Notes: generated by a model from the letters alone, not told the origin. 64,000 nucleotides of DNA from Shinella yambaruensis (GCF_022899355.1 NZ_JALJCK010000012.1:62001-126000); one strand, 5' to 3'. Shown: positions 44,005 through 52,568, numbered from the stretch's first letter. Program-made: numbers and translations.

Positions 44005-45669
44005 ATGAGCGACGAAATGGAACTCCCCGAACGCGAGAGCATGGAATTCGACGTTGTGATCGTGGGTGCGGGTCCGGCGGGCCTTTCCGCGGCGATCCGG
44101 CTGAAGCAGGTGAACCCGGAGCTTTCCGTCGTCGTGCTGGAGAAGGGCGCGGAAGTCGGCGCGCATATCCTGTCGGGCGCCGTCGTCGATCCGATCGGCA
44201 TCGACCGCTTGCTGCCCGGCTGGCGCGAGGACGCCGACCATCCCTTCAAGACCGAGGTGACCGACGACCATTTCCTCTTCCTCGGCCCGGCCGGCTCCGT
44301 CCGCCTGCCGAACGCCTTCATGCCGCCGCTGATGAACAACCACGGCAACTACATCGTCTCGCTCGGAAACGTCTGTCGGTGGCTGGCGACCAAGGCGGAA
44401 GAACTCGGGGTCGAGATCTATCCCGGCTTTGCCGCAACCGAAGTGCTCTACAACGACGAGGGCGCGGTGATCGGCGTCGCCACCGGCGACATGGGCATCG
44501 AGCGCAATGGCGAGCCCGGCCCGAACTATACCCGCGGCATGGCGCTGCTCGGCAAATACACGCTGATCTCCGAAGGCGTGCGCGGCTCGCTCGCCAAGCA
44601 GCTGATCCAGAAATTCGATCTCCAGAAGGACCGCGAGCCGCAGAAATTCGGCATCGGCCTCAAGGAGCTCTGGCAGGTGAAGCCGGAGAACCACAGACAA
44701 GGCCTCGTGCAGCACTCCTTCGGCTGGCCGCTCGGCATGAAGACCGGCGGCGGTTCCTTCCTCTATCACCTGGAGGACAACCTCGTCGCCGTCGGCTTCG
44801 TGGTGCATCTCAACTACAAGAACCCGTATCTCTATCCCTTCGAGGAATTCCAGCGCTTCAAGACGCATCCGGTCATCCGCGGCACCTTCGAGGGCGGCAA
44901 GCGGCTCTCCTATGGCGCGCGCGCCATCACCGAGGGCGGCTACCAGTCGGTGCCGAAGCTGTCGTTCCCGGGCGGCGCGCTGATCGGCTGCTCGGCCGGC
45001 TTCGTCAACGTGCCGCGCATCAAGGGCAGCCACAATGCGGTGCTGTCGGGCATGCTGGCGGCCGAGAAGCTGGCGGATGCGATCGCCGCCGGCCGCGCCA
45101 ATGACGAGCCCATTGAAATAGAACAGGGCTGGCGCGACAGCGCCATCGGCTCGGACCTCAGGAAGGTGCGCAACGTCAAGCCGCTGTGGTCGAAGTTCGG
45201 CACGGCCATCGGCGTCGCGCTCGGCGGCCTCGACATGTGGACGAACACCCTGCTCGGCTTCTCCTTCTTCGGCACGCTGAAGCACGGCAAGACCGATGCG
45301 CAGAGCCTGGAGCCGGCCGCGCAGCACCAGAGGATCGACTATCCGAAGCCGGACGGCGTGTTGACCTTCGACCGTCTCTCCTCGGTGTTCCTGTCGAACA
45401 CCAACCACGAGGAGGACCAGCCGATCCATCTGCAGGTGAAGAACCTGGAGCTGCAGAAGACCTCCGAGCTCGACGTCTATGCCGGCCCGTCCACCCGCTA
45501 CTGTCCGGCCGGCGTCTACGAATGGGTGGAGAAGGACGGCAAAGACGTCTTCGTCATCAACGCGCAGAACTGCGTGCACTGCAAGACATGCGATATCAAG
45601 GACCCAAACCAGAACATCAACTGGGTACCCCCGCAGGGCGGAGAGGGGCCGGTTTATCCCAATATGTGA
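44005..45669 (+). CDS. Electron transfer flavoprotein-ubiquinone oxidoreductase
   Basis: A 554-residue membrane-peripheral flavoprotein carrying electrons from ETF to ubiquinone. Seen are the FAD Rossmann motif VVIVGAGPAGLSAAIRLKQ (about 14-32), the GRGSLAKQL-like ubiquinone region (VRGSLAKQLIQKFDL), GGYQSVPKLSFPGGALIGCS, and at the C terminus the 4Fe-4S ligands: CPAGVYEW and NAQNCVHCKTCDIKDPNQN. All four expected cysteines are present. Length equals the family norm. Start ATG 44005 follows GGAGAGGCGA. Its divergent neighbour is an FAD-linked dehydrogenase. Confidence 0.95.
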   Translation: MSDEMELPERESMEFDVVIVGAGPAGLSAAIRLKQVNPELSVVVLEKGAEVGAHILSGAVVDPIGIDRLLPGWREDADHPFKTEVTDDHFLFLGPAGSVRLPNAFMPPLMNNHGNYIVSLGNVCRWLATKAEELGVEIYPGFAATEVLYNDEGAVIGVATGDMGIERNGEPGPNYTRGMALLGKYTLISEGVRGSLAKQLIQKFDLQKDREPQKFGIGLKELWQVKPENHRQGLVQHSFGWPLGMKTGGGSFLYHLEDNLVAVGFVVHLNYKNPYLYPFEEFQRFKTHPVIRGTFEGGKRLSYGARAITEGGYQSVPKLSFPGGALIGCSAGFVNVPRIKGSHNAVLSGMLAAEKLADAIAAGRANDEPIEIEQGWRDSAIGSDLRKVRNVKPLWSKFGTAIGVALGGLDMWTNTLLGFSFFGTLKHGKTDAQSLEPAAQHQRIDYPKPDGVLTFDRLSSVFLSNTNHEEDQPIHLQVKNLELQKTSELDVYAGPSTRYCPAGVYEWVEKDGKDVFVINAQNCVHCKTCDIKDPNQNINWVPPQGGEGPVYPNM

Positions 45670-45807
45670 GGCGTTGGGGGCTGGGCCGCACGAAAGAGCG
45701 CGGCAAGGGCCGGTCTGTCCCGTTATATGATCTTCGGTCGGCCGCAAGGGTGCGCGCCGGAGGCAGCGGCGAAGGTCCGGTCCATCCGGCCGGGGGGCAG
45801 GGCAACC

Positions 45808-46010
45808 GCATTGGAGTGCGACGATGCCGCTCTTCCCTTCTCCCCCGCGGGGAGAAGGTGGCCCAAAGGGTCGGATGAGGGGGCGGCTCGGACGGATCGT
45901 TTGCGTCTTCACCATCCCCCTCATCCGCCTGCCGGCACCTTCTCCCCGCGGGGGAGAAGGGGATGTGGCAGCGGTTTCCTTCCATAGGCGATTGCCCTGC
46001 GGCCGGGTGC
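45808..46010. repeat. Mosaic palindromic repeat (family A1), copy 4, in the 45670-46102 gap
   Basis: Edge GCATTGGAGTGCGACGATGC, stem CCTTCTCCCCCGCGGGGAG, spacer GGCTCGGACGGATCGTTTGC, second stem, and edge CGGTTTCCTTCCATAGGCGA then TTGCCCTGCGG. It is the reverse orientation of copies 1 and 3. The 433-base gap after the ETF-QO gene contains no other feature that I recognise, apart from the upstream region of the DUF3592 gene. Confidence 0.85.
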
Positions 46011-46102
46011 TGCGCTGGGGCGCCTGCCGACCCTTTCCGGCAGCTTCAAGTTGCCGGGCCGGCCCTGTATAGTCCTTCCCGAACGGGGGAGGGATCGGTG
46101 AC

Positions 46103-46585
46103 ATGCAGGCCGGGCCGGTATTCGCAAGGGCTGGGCGCGGGTGGCGAACCGGCATCACGGCCATCATTGGCGCCGTGCTCGTCGTCGTCGGGCTGCTGGC
46201 GGCCTGGGGGCTCTGGTCGGTGCATGGCATCTACCGGGATCTCGCTTCGTCCGGCCACACCGTCGAGGCGGAGATGACGGGCTTCGAGGCCGCCTGGGTG
46301 GGAAGCCGCGCCAGCCGCCGCGAGGTCTATTACCCGATCCTCGAATTCACGACGGCCGAGGGACAGCGGGTCCGCACCACCTCCTACACCGCCATTGACC
46401 CCGCCGATTACACGCCGGCCGCCCGGGTGACGGCCGTATATTCGGCAGCGGATCCGGCGCTTGCCATGCCGGTCTCGGCCCTTTCGGCCTGGCCCGATGG
46501 CACGGCCTGGACGATCGGCGCCTTCAGTTTGTTGTGCCTCCTGGTGGGCGGCATCCTGCTGAGGGCCGGCCTGATGCGGCCGTGA
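46103..46585 (+). CDS. DUF3592-type membrane protein
   Basis: 160 residues with two membrane helices (about 18-40 and 136-156) enclosing an extracytoplasmic beta domain. The domain has the DUF3592 hallmarks: a strand opening HTVEAEMTGFEAA, YYPILEFTTAEGQRVRTTS and a central VTAVYSAADPALAM. Function of the family is unknown. Start ATG 46103 follows GAGGGATCGGTGAC. It precedes the L,D-transpeptidase gene, but that gene has its own CtrA-like box, so they need not be cotranscribed. Confidence 0.8.
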   Translation: MQAGPVFARAGRGWRTGITAIIGAVLVVVGLLAAWGLWSVHGIYRDLASSGHTVEAEMTGFEAAWVGSRASRREVYYPILEFTTAEGQRVRTTSYTAIDPADYTPAARVTAVYSAADPALAMPVSALSAWPDGTAWTIGAFSLLCLLVGGILLRAGLMRP

Positions 46586-46595
46586 ATGCCCGCGC

Positions 46596-46610
46596 TTAAC
46601 CTGCCATTAA
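46596..46610. promoter_or_regulatory. Perfect CtrA-type box upstream of the L,D-transpeptidase gene
   Basis: TTAA (46596-46599), seven bases (CCTGCCA), TTAA (46607-46610), followed by CC. This equals the CtrA consensus TTAA-N7-TTAA exactly and ends 53 bases before the transpeptidase ATG. CtrA is the cell-cycle master regulator of alphaproteobacteria. The surrounding sequence is AT-rich relative to the window, as expected of a promoter. Confidence 0.6.
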
Positions 46611-46663
46611 CCATAAACGCATAATTTTCAGCCCCATAGACGAAATGTTAGGGGCTTTTGAAC

Positions 46664-47293
46664 ATGTCGATTTCCCGCCGCGGATTCCTGCTCGGCGCAT
46701 CCGCATTGCTTGCCGGCTGCGCGACGAACGGCACCAGCGACCGTGCCAATTACGGCGACAGGCTGGACGAGAAATTTCCGCTGAAGGCGATCCCGCTCGA
46801 CAAGATCAAGCCCGAGCTGCGCCGCCAGGAAGTCGCCTATGACACCGGCCATGCCGCCGGCACCATCGTGGTCGACACGCCGGCCCGCCGGCTCTACTAC
46901 GTGCTCGGCAACGGCCGGGCGATGCGCTACGGCATCGGCGTCGGCCGCCAAGGCTATTCGCTGGCCGGCAGCGCCTATATCGGCCGCAAGGCGGAATGGC
47001 CGAGCTGGACGCCGACGCCGAACATGATCCGCCGCGATCCCAGGAAGAACCTGAAATATGCCGGCGGCGTGCCCGGCGGTCTCAACAACCCGCTCGGCGC
47101 CCGCGCCATCTACCTCTACCAGAACGGCAACGACACGATGTTCCGCATCCACGGCACCAACCAGCCGTGGTCGATCGGTGAGGCCATGTCGAGCGGCTGC
47201 GTGCGCATGCTCAACCAAGACGTGATCGACCTCTACGACCGGGTGAAGACCGGCGGGCGCGTCCATGTCATCCAGGGCCGGCGCATGGCCTGA
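46664..47293 (+). CDS. L,D-transpeptidase (YkuD domain) lipoprotein
   Basis: A 209-residue envelope enzyme that crosslinks peptidoglycan or anchors proteins to it. The N terminus SISRRGFLLGASALLAGC combines a twin-arginine-like start with a lipobox (Cys near 19). The YkuD catalytic domain covers about 70-205: TIVVDTPARRLYYVLGNG, then HGTNQPWSIGEAMSSGCVRM with catalytic Cys in SSGCVRM and His in IHGTNQ. Start ATG 46664; an alternative TTG lies two codons upstream. The perfect CtrA-type box upstream suggests cell-cycle control. A T-rich hairpin terminator follows. Confidence 0.92.
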   Translation: MSISRRGFLLGASALLAGCATNGTSDRANYGDRLDEKFPLKAIPLDKIKPELRRQEVAYDTGHAAGTIVVDTPARRLYYVLGNGRAMRYGIGVGRQGYSLAGSAYIGRKAEWPSWTPTPNMIRRDPRKNLKYAGGVPGGLNNPLGARAIYLYQNGNDTMFRIHGTNQPWSIGEAMSSGCVRMLNQDVIDLYDRVKTGGRVHVIQGRRMA

Positions 47294-47335
47294 CGGCGCC
47301 ACAGTCGCGACATCGCGCCGGTGGCGCGCGGCAGG

Positions 47336-47357
47336 AGGGTCGGCTTTCGCCGGCCCT
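47336..47357 (+). terminator. Intrinsic terminator after the L,D-transpeptidase gene
   Basis: The stem AGGGTCGGC / GCCGGCCCT (one G-T pair) has a TTTC loop and is followed by a T-rich stretch (TTCGGCGTTTTCATTCTTTG). It ends transcription before the 372-base gap 47294-47665, which otherwise holds the upstream region of the binding-protein gene and only a doubtful 58-codon frame (47479-47655). Confidence 0.65.
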
Positions 47358-47665
47358 TTCGGCGTTTTCATTCTTTGAAAAAACTGAATTGCATCATAAC
47401 ATTGCCATTGCGACGCCAAGCTTGGACAAAGTCGGGGCAGTCTTGCGAATTTGGCCTTTCCATGACGCATAGGGGTCAATGGCAGACGCATTCGTGCCGG
47501 CATTCGACTCCGTAGCTGCAAAAGTCGAGGCTGCGGCATCGTGGAAAGAGAAGGCCCCCGACTGGCCCTGTCCAAGATGGATCCGCAGAGGGATCACGGG
47601 CCCGGCGCCGGCGGTGCAGCGGGTTCCTGTCGGCACAATGACACCGCCGAAATGAGGGAACGGAT

Positions 47666-48664
47666 ATGAAACATCTTCTAGCTTCCACCTGCCTCGTCGC
47701 CGGCCTTCTGGCCATGACGGGCGCGGCACGCGCCGAATGCGGCGACGTGACCATTGCCAGCATGAACTGGCAGAGCGCCGAGGTTCTCGCCGCGCTCGAC
47801 AAGTTCATCCTGACCGAGGGCTATGGCTGCAATGCCGAGGTCATCGTCGGCGACACGGTTCCGACCATCACCTCGATGATCGAGAAGGGCGCACCGGACC
47901 TGGCGCCCGAAGGCTGGGTCGACCTCCTGCCGGACGTCGTCAACCGCGGCATCGAGGAAGGCAAGCTGATCGGCGCCGCCGTCGCCCTTTCCGACGCCGC
48001 CGTGCAGGGCTGGTGGATTCCGAAATACATCGCCGACGCCAACCCCGACATCAAGACGATCGACGACGCGCTGAAGCACCCCGAACTGTTCCCGGATCCG
48101 GAGGACAAGTCGAAGGGCGCCGTGCACAACGGCCCGCAGGGCTGGGGCGGCACGGTCGTGACCAGCCAGCTCTACAAGGCCTATGGCGGGGAAGCGGCGA
48201 ACTTCACGCTGGTCGACACCGGCTCGGCCGCCGGCCTCGACGGCTCGATCGCGAAAGCCTACGAGCGCAAGGAAGGCTGGGTCGGCTACTACTGGGCGCC
48301 GACGGCCCTTCTCGGCAAGTACGAGATGGTGAAGCTCGAGCACGGCGTGCCCTATGACGCCGCCGAATGGAAGCGCTGCAACACGGTCGCCGATTGCCCG
48401 GACCCGAAGAAGAACGACTGGCCGAAGGACAAGGTCCAGACGCTGGTGACCAAGACGTTCTCCGACCGCGCCGGCGCCGACGTCATGGGCTATCTCAACA
48501 AGCGCGCCTGGTCGAACGACACGGTCAACAAGCTGATGGCCTGGATGACCGACAACCAGGCGAGCGGCGACGATGGCGCCAAGCATTTCCTGGAGGAGAA
48601 CGAAGCCCTCTGGAAGGAATGGGTCTCGCCGGAAGCGGCCGAGAAGATCAAGGCCGCGCTCTGA
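47666..48664 (+). CDS. Glycine betaine/choline-type ABC transporter binding protein
   Basis: A 332-residue periplasmic protein of the OpuAC family. The signal peptide (about 1-23) ends in GAARAEC. The mature part starts DVTIASMNWQSAEVLAALDK, the standard OpuAC opening. Trp residues expected to form the aromatic cage for a quaternary ammonium ligand are in NWQSAEV, QGWWIPKY, GPQGWGG and GYYWAPTAL. It carries YKAYGGEAANFTLVDTGSAA. RBS GAGGGAACGG. The permease gene follows after 145 bases with a hairpin between. Ligand likely betaine, choline or a relative. Confidence 0.9.
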   Translation: MKHLLASTCLVAGLLAMTGAARAECGDVTIASMNWQSAEVLAALDKFILTEGYGCNAEVIVGDTVPTITSMIEKGAPDLAPEGWVDLLPDVVNRGIEEGKLIGAAVALSDAAVQGWWIPKYIADANPDIKTIDDALKHPELFPDPEDKSKGAVHNGPQGWGGTVVTSQLYKAYGGEAANFTLVDTGSAAGLDGSIAKAYERKEGWVGYYWAPTALLGKYEMVKLEHGVPYDAAEWKRCNTVADCPDPKKNDWPKDKVQTLVTKTFSDRAGADVMGYLNKRAWSNDTVNKLMAWMTDNQASGDDGAKHFLEENEALWKEWVSPEAAEKIKAAL

Positions 48665-48681
48665 CCGGCTGATCGAACCGG

Positions 48682-48705
48682 GCGGCGCGTCCTCGGGCGC
48701 GCCGC
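48682..48705 (+). terminator. Intercistronic hairpin between binding protein and permease genes
   Basis: GCGGCGCG (48682-48689) pairs with CGCGCCGC (48698-48705), followed by TCCATCTTCGTTTCATC. Such hairpins after binding-protein genes commonly protect the upstream message and reduce read-through to the permease, giving an excess of binding protein. Confidence 0.6.
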
Positions 48706-48809
48706 TCCATCTTCGTTTCATCACATGCCGCCGGCGCCTGTTCGGGCGGCATCTATCAGGGTTGGCTTGAAGACCGACGCAGATCGGTCGGAGCCGGAAG
48801 GGGATCGAC

Positions 48810-49697
48810 ATGGAATGGTTCACGAAATTTCCGACGATGGACGCGAATACCCTGCGCGATCTCAAGAAGACGATCGATGAGGGCTTCCGCACCTTCACCC
48901 GCGCCTATGGCGACGGCATCGAATCGATCTTCGAGCCGCTGCAGCACTTTCTGATCTGGTCCGAGCGCTTCATGACGCGCACGCCCTGGCCGATCATCCT
49001 GCTATTGATCGCGCTCGTCGCCTGGTTCGCCAGCCGCAACTGGAAGATCGTCGCCGGCGCGGTCGGCACGCTGCTGGTCATCGGCTATTTCGACATGTGG
49101 GACGACACGATGAAGACGGTCTCGATGATCTTCGTCTGTACCGTGCTTTCCATCGTCATCGGCATCCCGATCGGCATCCTCATGTCGCGCTCGGACCGGG
49201 TGCAGAACGTCATCAACCCCGTCCTCGACGTCATGCAGACCATGCCGAGCTTCGTCTATCTCATCCCGGTCGTCATGCTGCTCGGCATCGGCAAGGTGCC
49301 GGGGCTCATCGCGGTGGTCATCTACGCCATCCCGCCGATGATTCGCCTCACCAATCTCGGCATCCGCCTCGTCGACAAGGACGTCCTGGAGGCGGCGGAC
49401 GCCTTCGGTTCGTCGAGCTGGCAGAAGCTGAAGAACGTGCAGATGCCGCTGGCGCTGCCCACCATCATGGCCGGCATCAACCAGACGATCATGATGGCGC
49501 TCGCCATGGTGGTCATTGCTTCCATGATCGGCGTGCAGGGCCTCGGCCAGCCGGTGCTGAAGGCGATCTCCAACCAGTATTTCACGCTCGGCATCTTCAA
49601 CGGCCTCGCCATCGTCGGCATCGCGATCATCTTCGACCGCGTCAGCCAGGCCTTCGGCAAGCGCCTGCAGAAGCACCGCGAGATCATTCACGGTTGA
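48810..49697 (+). CDS. Glycine betaine/proline-type ABC transporter permease (ProW/OpuAB)
   Basis: 295 residues with about six to seven helices after a soluble N-terminal segment that includes TLRDLKKTIDEGFRTFTRAY. The BPD permease domain includes IPIGILMSRSDRVQNVINPV, DVMQTMPSFVYLIPVVMLLG and the ATPase-contacting loop EAADAFGSSSWQKLKNVQMP. It partners the binding protein upstream. No ATPase gene (ProV/OpuAA) follows; the next gene is a methyltransferase, so the energising subunit must be encoded elsewhere. RBS GGAAGGGGATCGAC. Confidence 0.92.
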   Translation: MEWFTKFPTMDANTLRDLKKTIDEGFRTFTRAYGDGIESIFEPLQHFLIWSERFMTRTPWPIILLLIALVAWFASRNWKIVAGAVGTLLVIGYFDMWDDTMKTVSMIFVCTVLSIVIGIPIGILMSRSDRVQNVINPVLDVMQTMPSFVYLIPVVMLLGIGKVPGLIAVVIYAIPPMIRLTNLGIRLVDKDVLEAADAFGSSSWQKLKNVQMPLALPTIMAGINQTIMMALAMVVIASMIGVQGLGQPVLKAISNQYFTLGIFNGLAIVGIAIIFDRVSQAFGKRLQKHREIIHG

Positions 49698-49718
49698 TCG
49701 CACGCGCGATGTCGCAAT

Positions 49719-49744
49719 ATCCTGCGGCCCGGTAGCCGCAGGAT
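49719..49744 (+). terminator. Hairpin after the permease gene
   Basis: ATCCTGCGGC (49719-49728) pairs perfectly with GCCGCAGGAT (49735-49744) around a six-base loop, starting 22 bases after the permease stop. There is no strong T-tract. It lies just 30 bases before the methyltransferase start. Confidence 0.55.
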
Positions 49745-49773
49745 TCTCCGGCCGGAACAGCGAGCGCCGGTCG

Positions 49774-50358
49774 ATGCAAGGCAGCACCCTCGACTTCTAC
49801 AACTCCCATGCGGCCGCCTATGCTGCGGACGGGAACAGGCCAAACCCGAAGCTCTTCCCGTTCCTGCAGCGCTGCAAGGCCGGCGGCAGGATCCTCGAAC
49901 TGGGCACCGGCGGCGGCGTCGATGCCGCGGCCATCCTTGCGGCGGGCTTTGCGCTGGATGCGACGGATGGATCGGCGGAACTCGCCGCCATCGCCTCGCG
50001 GCGGCTCGGCCAGCCGGTCCGCACCATGCTGTTCCGGGAGCTGGACGTGGAGGAGGCCTATGACGGGGTCTATGCCTGTGCGTCCCTGACCCACGTCGCC
50101 CGCGACGAGCTTGCCGGCGTGATCGGCAAGGTGCACACGGCCCTCGTGAAAGGCGGCGTCGCCTGGGCCAGCTTCAAGGCGGGGTCCGCCGAAAGCGCCG
50201 ACGCCCTCGGCCGCCACTACAACTATCTGTCGGTGAAGGAACTGACGGCCTATTGGCGGGACAGCGGTCCGTGGGCTTCGCTGGAAGTGGAAAGCTGGAG
50301 CGGCGGTGCCTATGACCGCCGCCCCACCGACTGGATCGCCGTTACCGCGATCCGCTAG
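49774..50358 (+). CDS. Class I SAM-dependent methyltransferase
   Basis: 194 residues. Motif I ILELGTGGGVDAAAI (about 40-54) binds SAM; the acidic ATDGSAELAAIA is the motif II position; YACASLTHVARDEL and IGKVHTALVKGGVAWAS correspond to later strands. The N terminus STLDFYNSHAAAYAA is typical of small methyltransferases annotated as UbiE-like or tellurite-resistance-like. Substrate unknown. It follows the betaine permease across a hairpin and converges with the EamA gene. Confidence 0.85.
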   Translation: MQGSTLDFYNSHAAAYAADGNRPNPKLFPFLQRCKAGGRILELGTGGGVDAAAILAAGFALDATDGSAELAAIASRRLGQPVRTMLFRELDVEEAYDGVYACASLTHVARDELAGVIGKVHTALVKGGVAWASFKAGSAESADALGRHYNYLSVKELTAYWRDSGPWASLEVESWSGGAYDRRPTDWIAVTAIR

Positions 50359-50361
50359 ATG

Positions 50362-51270
50362 TCAGCGTTTCGGCGAGAGGACGCCGGTGGAGAGGGCGAC
50401 GCCTGCCCCGACGACCAGCGCCGCCGTGATTTCCGCCGCGCCGAAGCTCTCGCCGAGGAACACCGCGCCGCCGAGCGTCGCCAGCACCGGCGTGATGGCG
50501 GTGAAGGCGGCGGCCTGGCTGCCGCCGAGCGTGCGGATGGCGGTGCCATAGGCGAAGGTGGCGATGAGGCCGGAAAGGATGCCCTGGCTGGTGACCTGCA
50601 GGGCGAGGTCGGGCAGGGAGGCCTCGCCAAGATGCGTGCCGAAGAGCGCGGCCAGGACGAGATGGATCAGGAAGGACCAGACGGCGATGAGGGCCGCGCC
50701 CTCCAGGGCGGAAAGGCCCGAGCGGCGGAAGGCATGGGTGAAGCCGGCCCAGAGCACGGCGCCGAGCGGCAGCAGCAGGAAGCCGGTCATGGTCATGCCG
50801 CTCTTCTGCAGGCTGGCGGCAAGCAGGATGACGACGCCGGCGACGATGGCCGCAAGCCCGGCAAGCCGCATGCGATCCGGCCGTTCGCCGAACAGCGCCA
50901 TGCCGATGAGGGCCGTCGCGAGCGGCATGGACCCGCCGAGCAGGATGCCGCCGGGCGCGGCGGGCGTGGTGTGCAGCGCCGCCGCCGTCACCTGGAAGAA
51001 CAGGGCGCCGGCGCCCGCCACCATCACGACGACGAGCCTTGCCGGCACAGAATTCGGCAGCAGCCCGGTCCTTAGCCAGACCGGCGCGAGGAGGAGGGCG
51101 GGCACGCCGTAGCGGATGAGGCCGATATCGATCGTGCCGAGCGGCGTCGCCGCCGTGTGGCGCGTCGCGAGCACCCAGGTCGCCCAGATCAGGACCGTGA
51201 CGACCGCGCCGGCATAACCGGCGACGAGGGGATTGGTCTTCCCCTCTGAAGAAAGCGAGACCATGGCCAT
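50362..51270 (-). CDS. EamA/DMT-family exporter
   Basis: 302 residues, ten hydrophobic segments in two EamA repeats (AGYAGAVVTVLIWATWVLAT at the start; LLLPLGAVLWAGFTHAFRRS opens the second half; AFTAITPVLATLGGAVFLGE near the end). Likely exports an amino acid or similar compound. A Lrp/AsnC-type regulator diverges 140 bases away, the classic arrangement for amino-acid exporters under local control. Start ATG 51270 (MAMVS) follows AGAAAGGACATCGCC on the minus strand. Confidence 0.87.
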   Translation of the reverse strand: MAMVSLSSEGKTNPLVAGYAGAVVTVLIWATWVLATRHTAATPLGTIDIGLIRYGVPALLLAPVWLRTGLLPNSVPARLVVVMVAGAGALFFQVTAAALHTTPAAPGGILLGGSMPLATALIGMALFGERPDRMRLAGLAAIVAGVVILLAASLQKSGMTMTGFLLLPLGAVLWAGFTHAFRRSGLSALEGAALIAVWSFLIHLVLAALFGTHLGEASLPDLALQVTSQGILSGLIATFAYGTAIRTLGGSQAAAFTAITPVLATLGGAVFLGESFGAAEITAALVVGAGVALSTGVLSPKR

Positions 51271-51410
51271 GGCGATGTCCTTTCTGCGCTGTGGCTCAAT
51301 TCATGGTCAGACTCTAGCGCCGAAGGCCGGGGCATGTCCTTGCGTGTTGTGCCTTTAGAAATGTAGGATGCGCACGATCATGCCGAAAACTATCGGGAAA
51401 GTTCTCGAAT

Positions 51411-51881
51411 ATGCCAAATCTTGATAAATTCGACATCGCCATCCTCAAGGTGCTGCAGGAGGACGCGCGCGCGACCAATGTGGAGATCGCCGAGCGGGTG
51501 AACCTGTCGCCGTCGCCCTGCCTGCGCCGCATCCGCAACCTGGAGAAATCCGGCGTGCTGCGCGGCTATCGCGCCGATATCGACCGCAAGGAGGTCGGCC
51601 TCGGCCTCACCGTCTTCGTGGAGATCAAGGTGGGGCAGCACAGCCGGGAGAATGCGGCCGCCCAGCAGCAGGCGCTGCTCGCCATTCCCGAGGTCGTCTC
51701 CTGCTTCCTCATTTCCGGCAATGCGGATTTTCTGGCGGAAGTGGTGGTGGAGGACCTGTCGGCCTATGAGACGCTGCTGACCGAAACCCTGCTCGCCTTG
51801 CCCGGCGTCACCGACATCCGCTCCAATTTCGCGATCCGCAGCATCAAGACGGGCGGCCCGCTGAAGCTGCCGACGCTGTGA
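51411..51881 (+). CDS. Lrp/AsnC-family transcriptional regulator
   Basis: 156 residues. The N-terminal helix-turn-helix spans about 5-62 (DKFDIAILKVLQEDARATNV, IAERVNLSPSPCLRRIRNLE). The RAM ligand-binding domain covers about 70-150 (VFVEIKVGQHSRENAAAQQQ, VVSCFLISGNADFLAEV). Acts as a dimer or octamer responding to an amino acid, probably controlling the divergent EamA exporter and itself through the 140-base shared promoter. A strong hairpin terminator follows. Confidence 0.92.
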   Translation: MPNLDKFDIAILKVLQEDARATNVEIAERVNLSPSPCLRRIRNLEKSGVLRGYRADIDRKEVGLGLTVFVEIKVGQHSRENAAAQQQALLAIPEVVSCFLISGNADFLAEVVVEDLSAYETLLTETLLALPGVTDIRSNFAIRSIKTGGPLKLPTL

Positions 51882-51888
51882 TACGGAA

Positions 51889-51919
51889 AACCGCCCCGAC
51901 GAGCGGCGTCGGGGCGGTT
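51889..51919 (+). terminator. Strong hairpin after the Lrp-type gene
   Basis: AACCGCCCCGACG (51889-51901) pairs perfectly with CGTCGGGGCGGTT (51907-51919) over a five-base loop, beginning eight bases after the stop. It probably serves as a terminator for both this gene and the converging DoxX gene. Confidence 0.7.
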
Positions 51920-51988
51920 GGGACGGCCGGAGAGGCAGGGCCGTCCAGGGCGTGCTCCCGGAGAGAGGGGGCGCCGCCCGGCCTGTCG

Positions 51989-52405
51989 TCACTGCGCAGG
52001 GACGACAGGCGCTTTCGAGGATTTCCAGGCGACGACCATCAGCGCGCCGATGACGGTGATGTGCTCCATGACGACATGGAATTCGATCGTGCGCATCGGC
52101 TCCTGCATGGTCCAGAACGTGTGCGCGATCGGGATGGTGAGGGCGGTGAAGACGGCAAGCATGCCGGCGCCGAGCCAGGTCCAGCGGTTGGCGATGATCA
52201 GCACCGATCCGACGATCTGGGTGACGGCGGTGGCGATGTTGAAGAGGGCGGGGGGCTCCAGCCCGAAATGCGCCATTTCGGCGATGCCGGCGTTGAAATC
52301 GGCGAGTTTCGCGATGCCCGAGAGCCAGAACATCGAGGTGAGGATCGTGCGGGCGAGGAAGCCGAAGGCGCGGCTGCCGGTGATGCTGTCGATAAGGGCG
52401 GACAT
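51989..52405 (-). CDS. DoxX-family membrane protein
   Basis: 138 residues with four helices: ILTSMFWLSGIAKLADF (about 19-35), the region around FNIATAVTQIVGSVLIIANR, LGAGMLAVFTALTIPIAHTF, and FHVVMEHITVIGALMVVAW. The motif WLSGIAKLADFNA and MQEPMRTIEFHVVMEH are typical of DoxX proteins, which are often linked to redox or thiol stress. ATG 52405 is chosen by family alignment; upstream codons lack resemblance. Substrate or partner unknown. Confidence 0.85.
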   Translation of the reverse strand: MSALIDSITGSRAFGFLARTILTSMFWLSGIAKLADFNAGIAEMAHFGLEPPALFNIATAVTQIVGSVLIIANRWTWLGAGMLAVFTALTIPIAHTFWTMQEPMRTIEFHVVMEHITVIGALMVVAWKSSKAPVVPAQ

Positions 52406-52568
52406 GCAATGTCTCCAGGGGCGTTCATGGGCCTGCGGAGTGTCTTTCGACCGTTCTCCGATTGCAACCCGCCGTTTCATTCGAGGCGTTCGGCGGGTTG
52501 CGATGACCTATGTCTACCAGAGTTCCGGCCCGGCCCTGTCACTCTGGTAACAGGGCGCACAAACGAAA

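Noticed and set aside
47479..47655. 58-codon frame starting MADAFVPAF upstream of the betaine-binding protein
   Set aside because: RBS spacing is too short, composition is not protein-like at the C terminus, and no family is recognised; kept only as a remote possibility.
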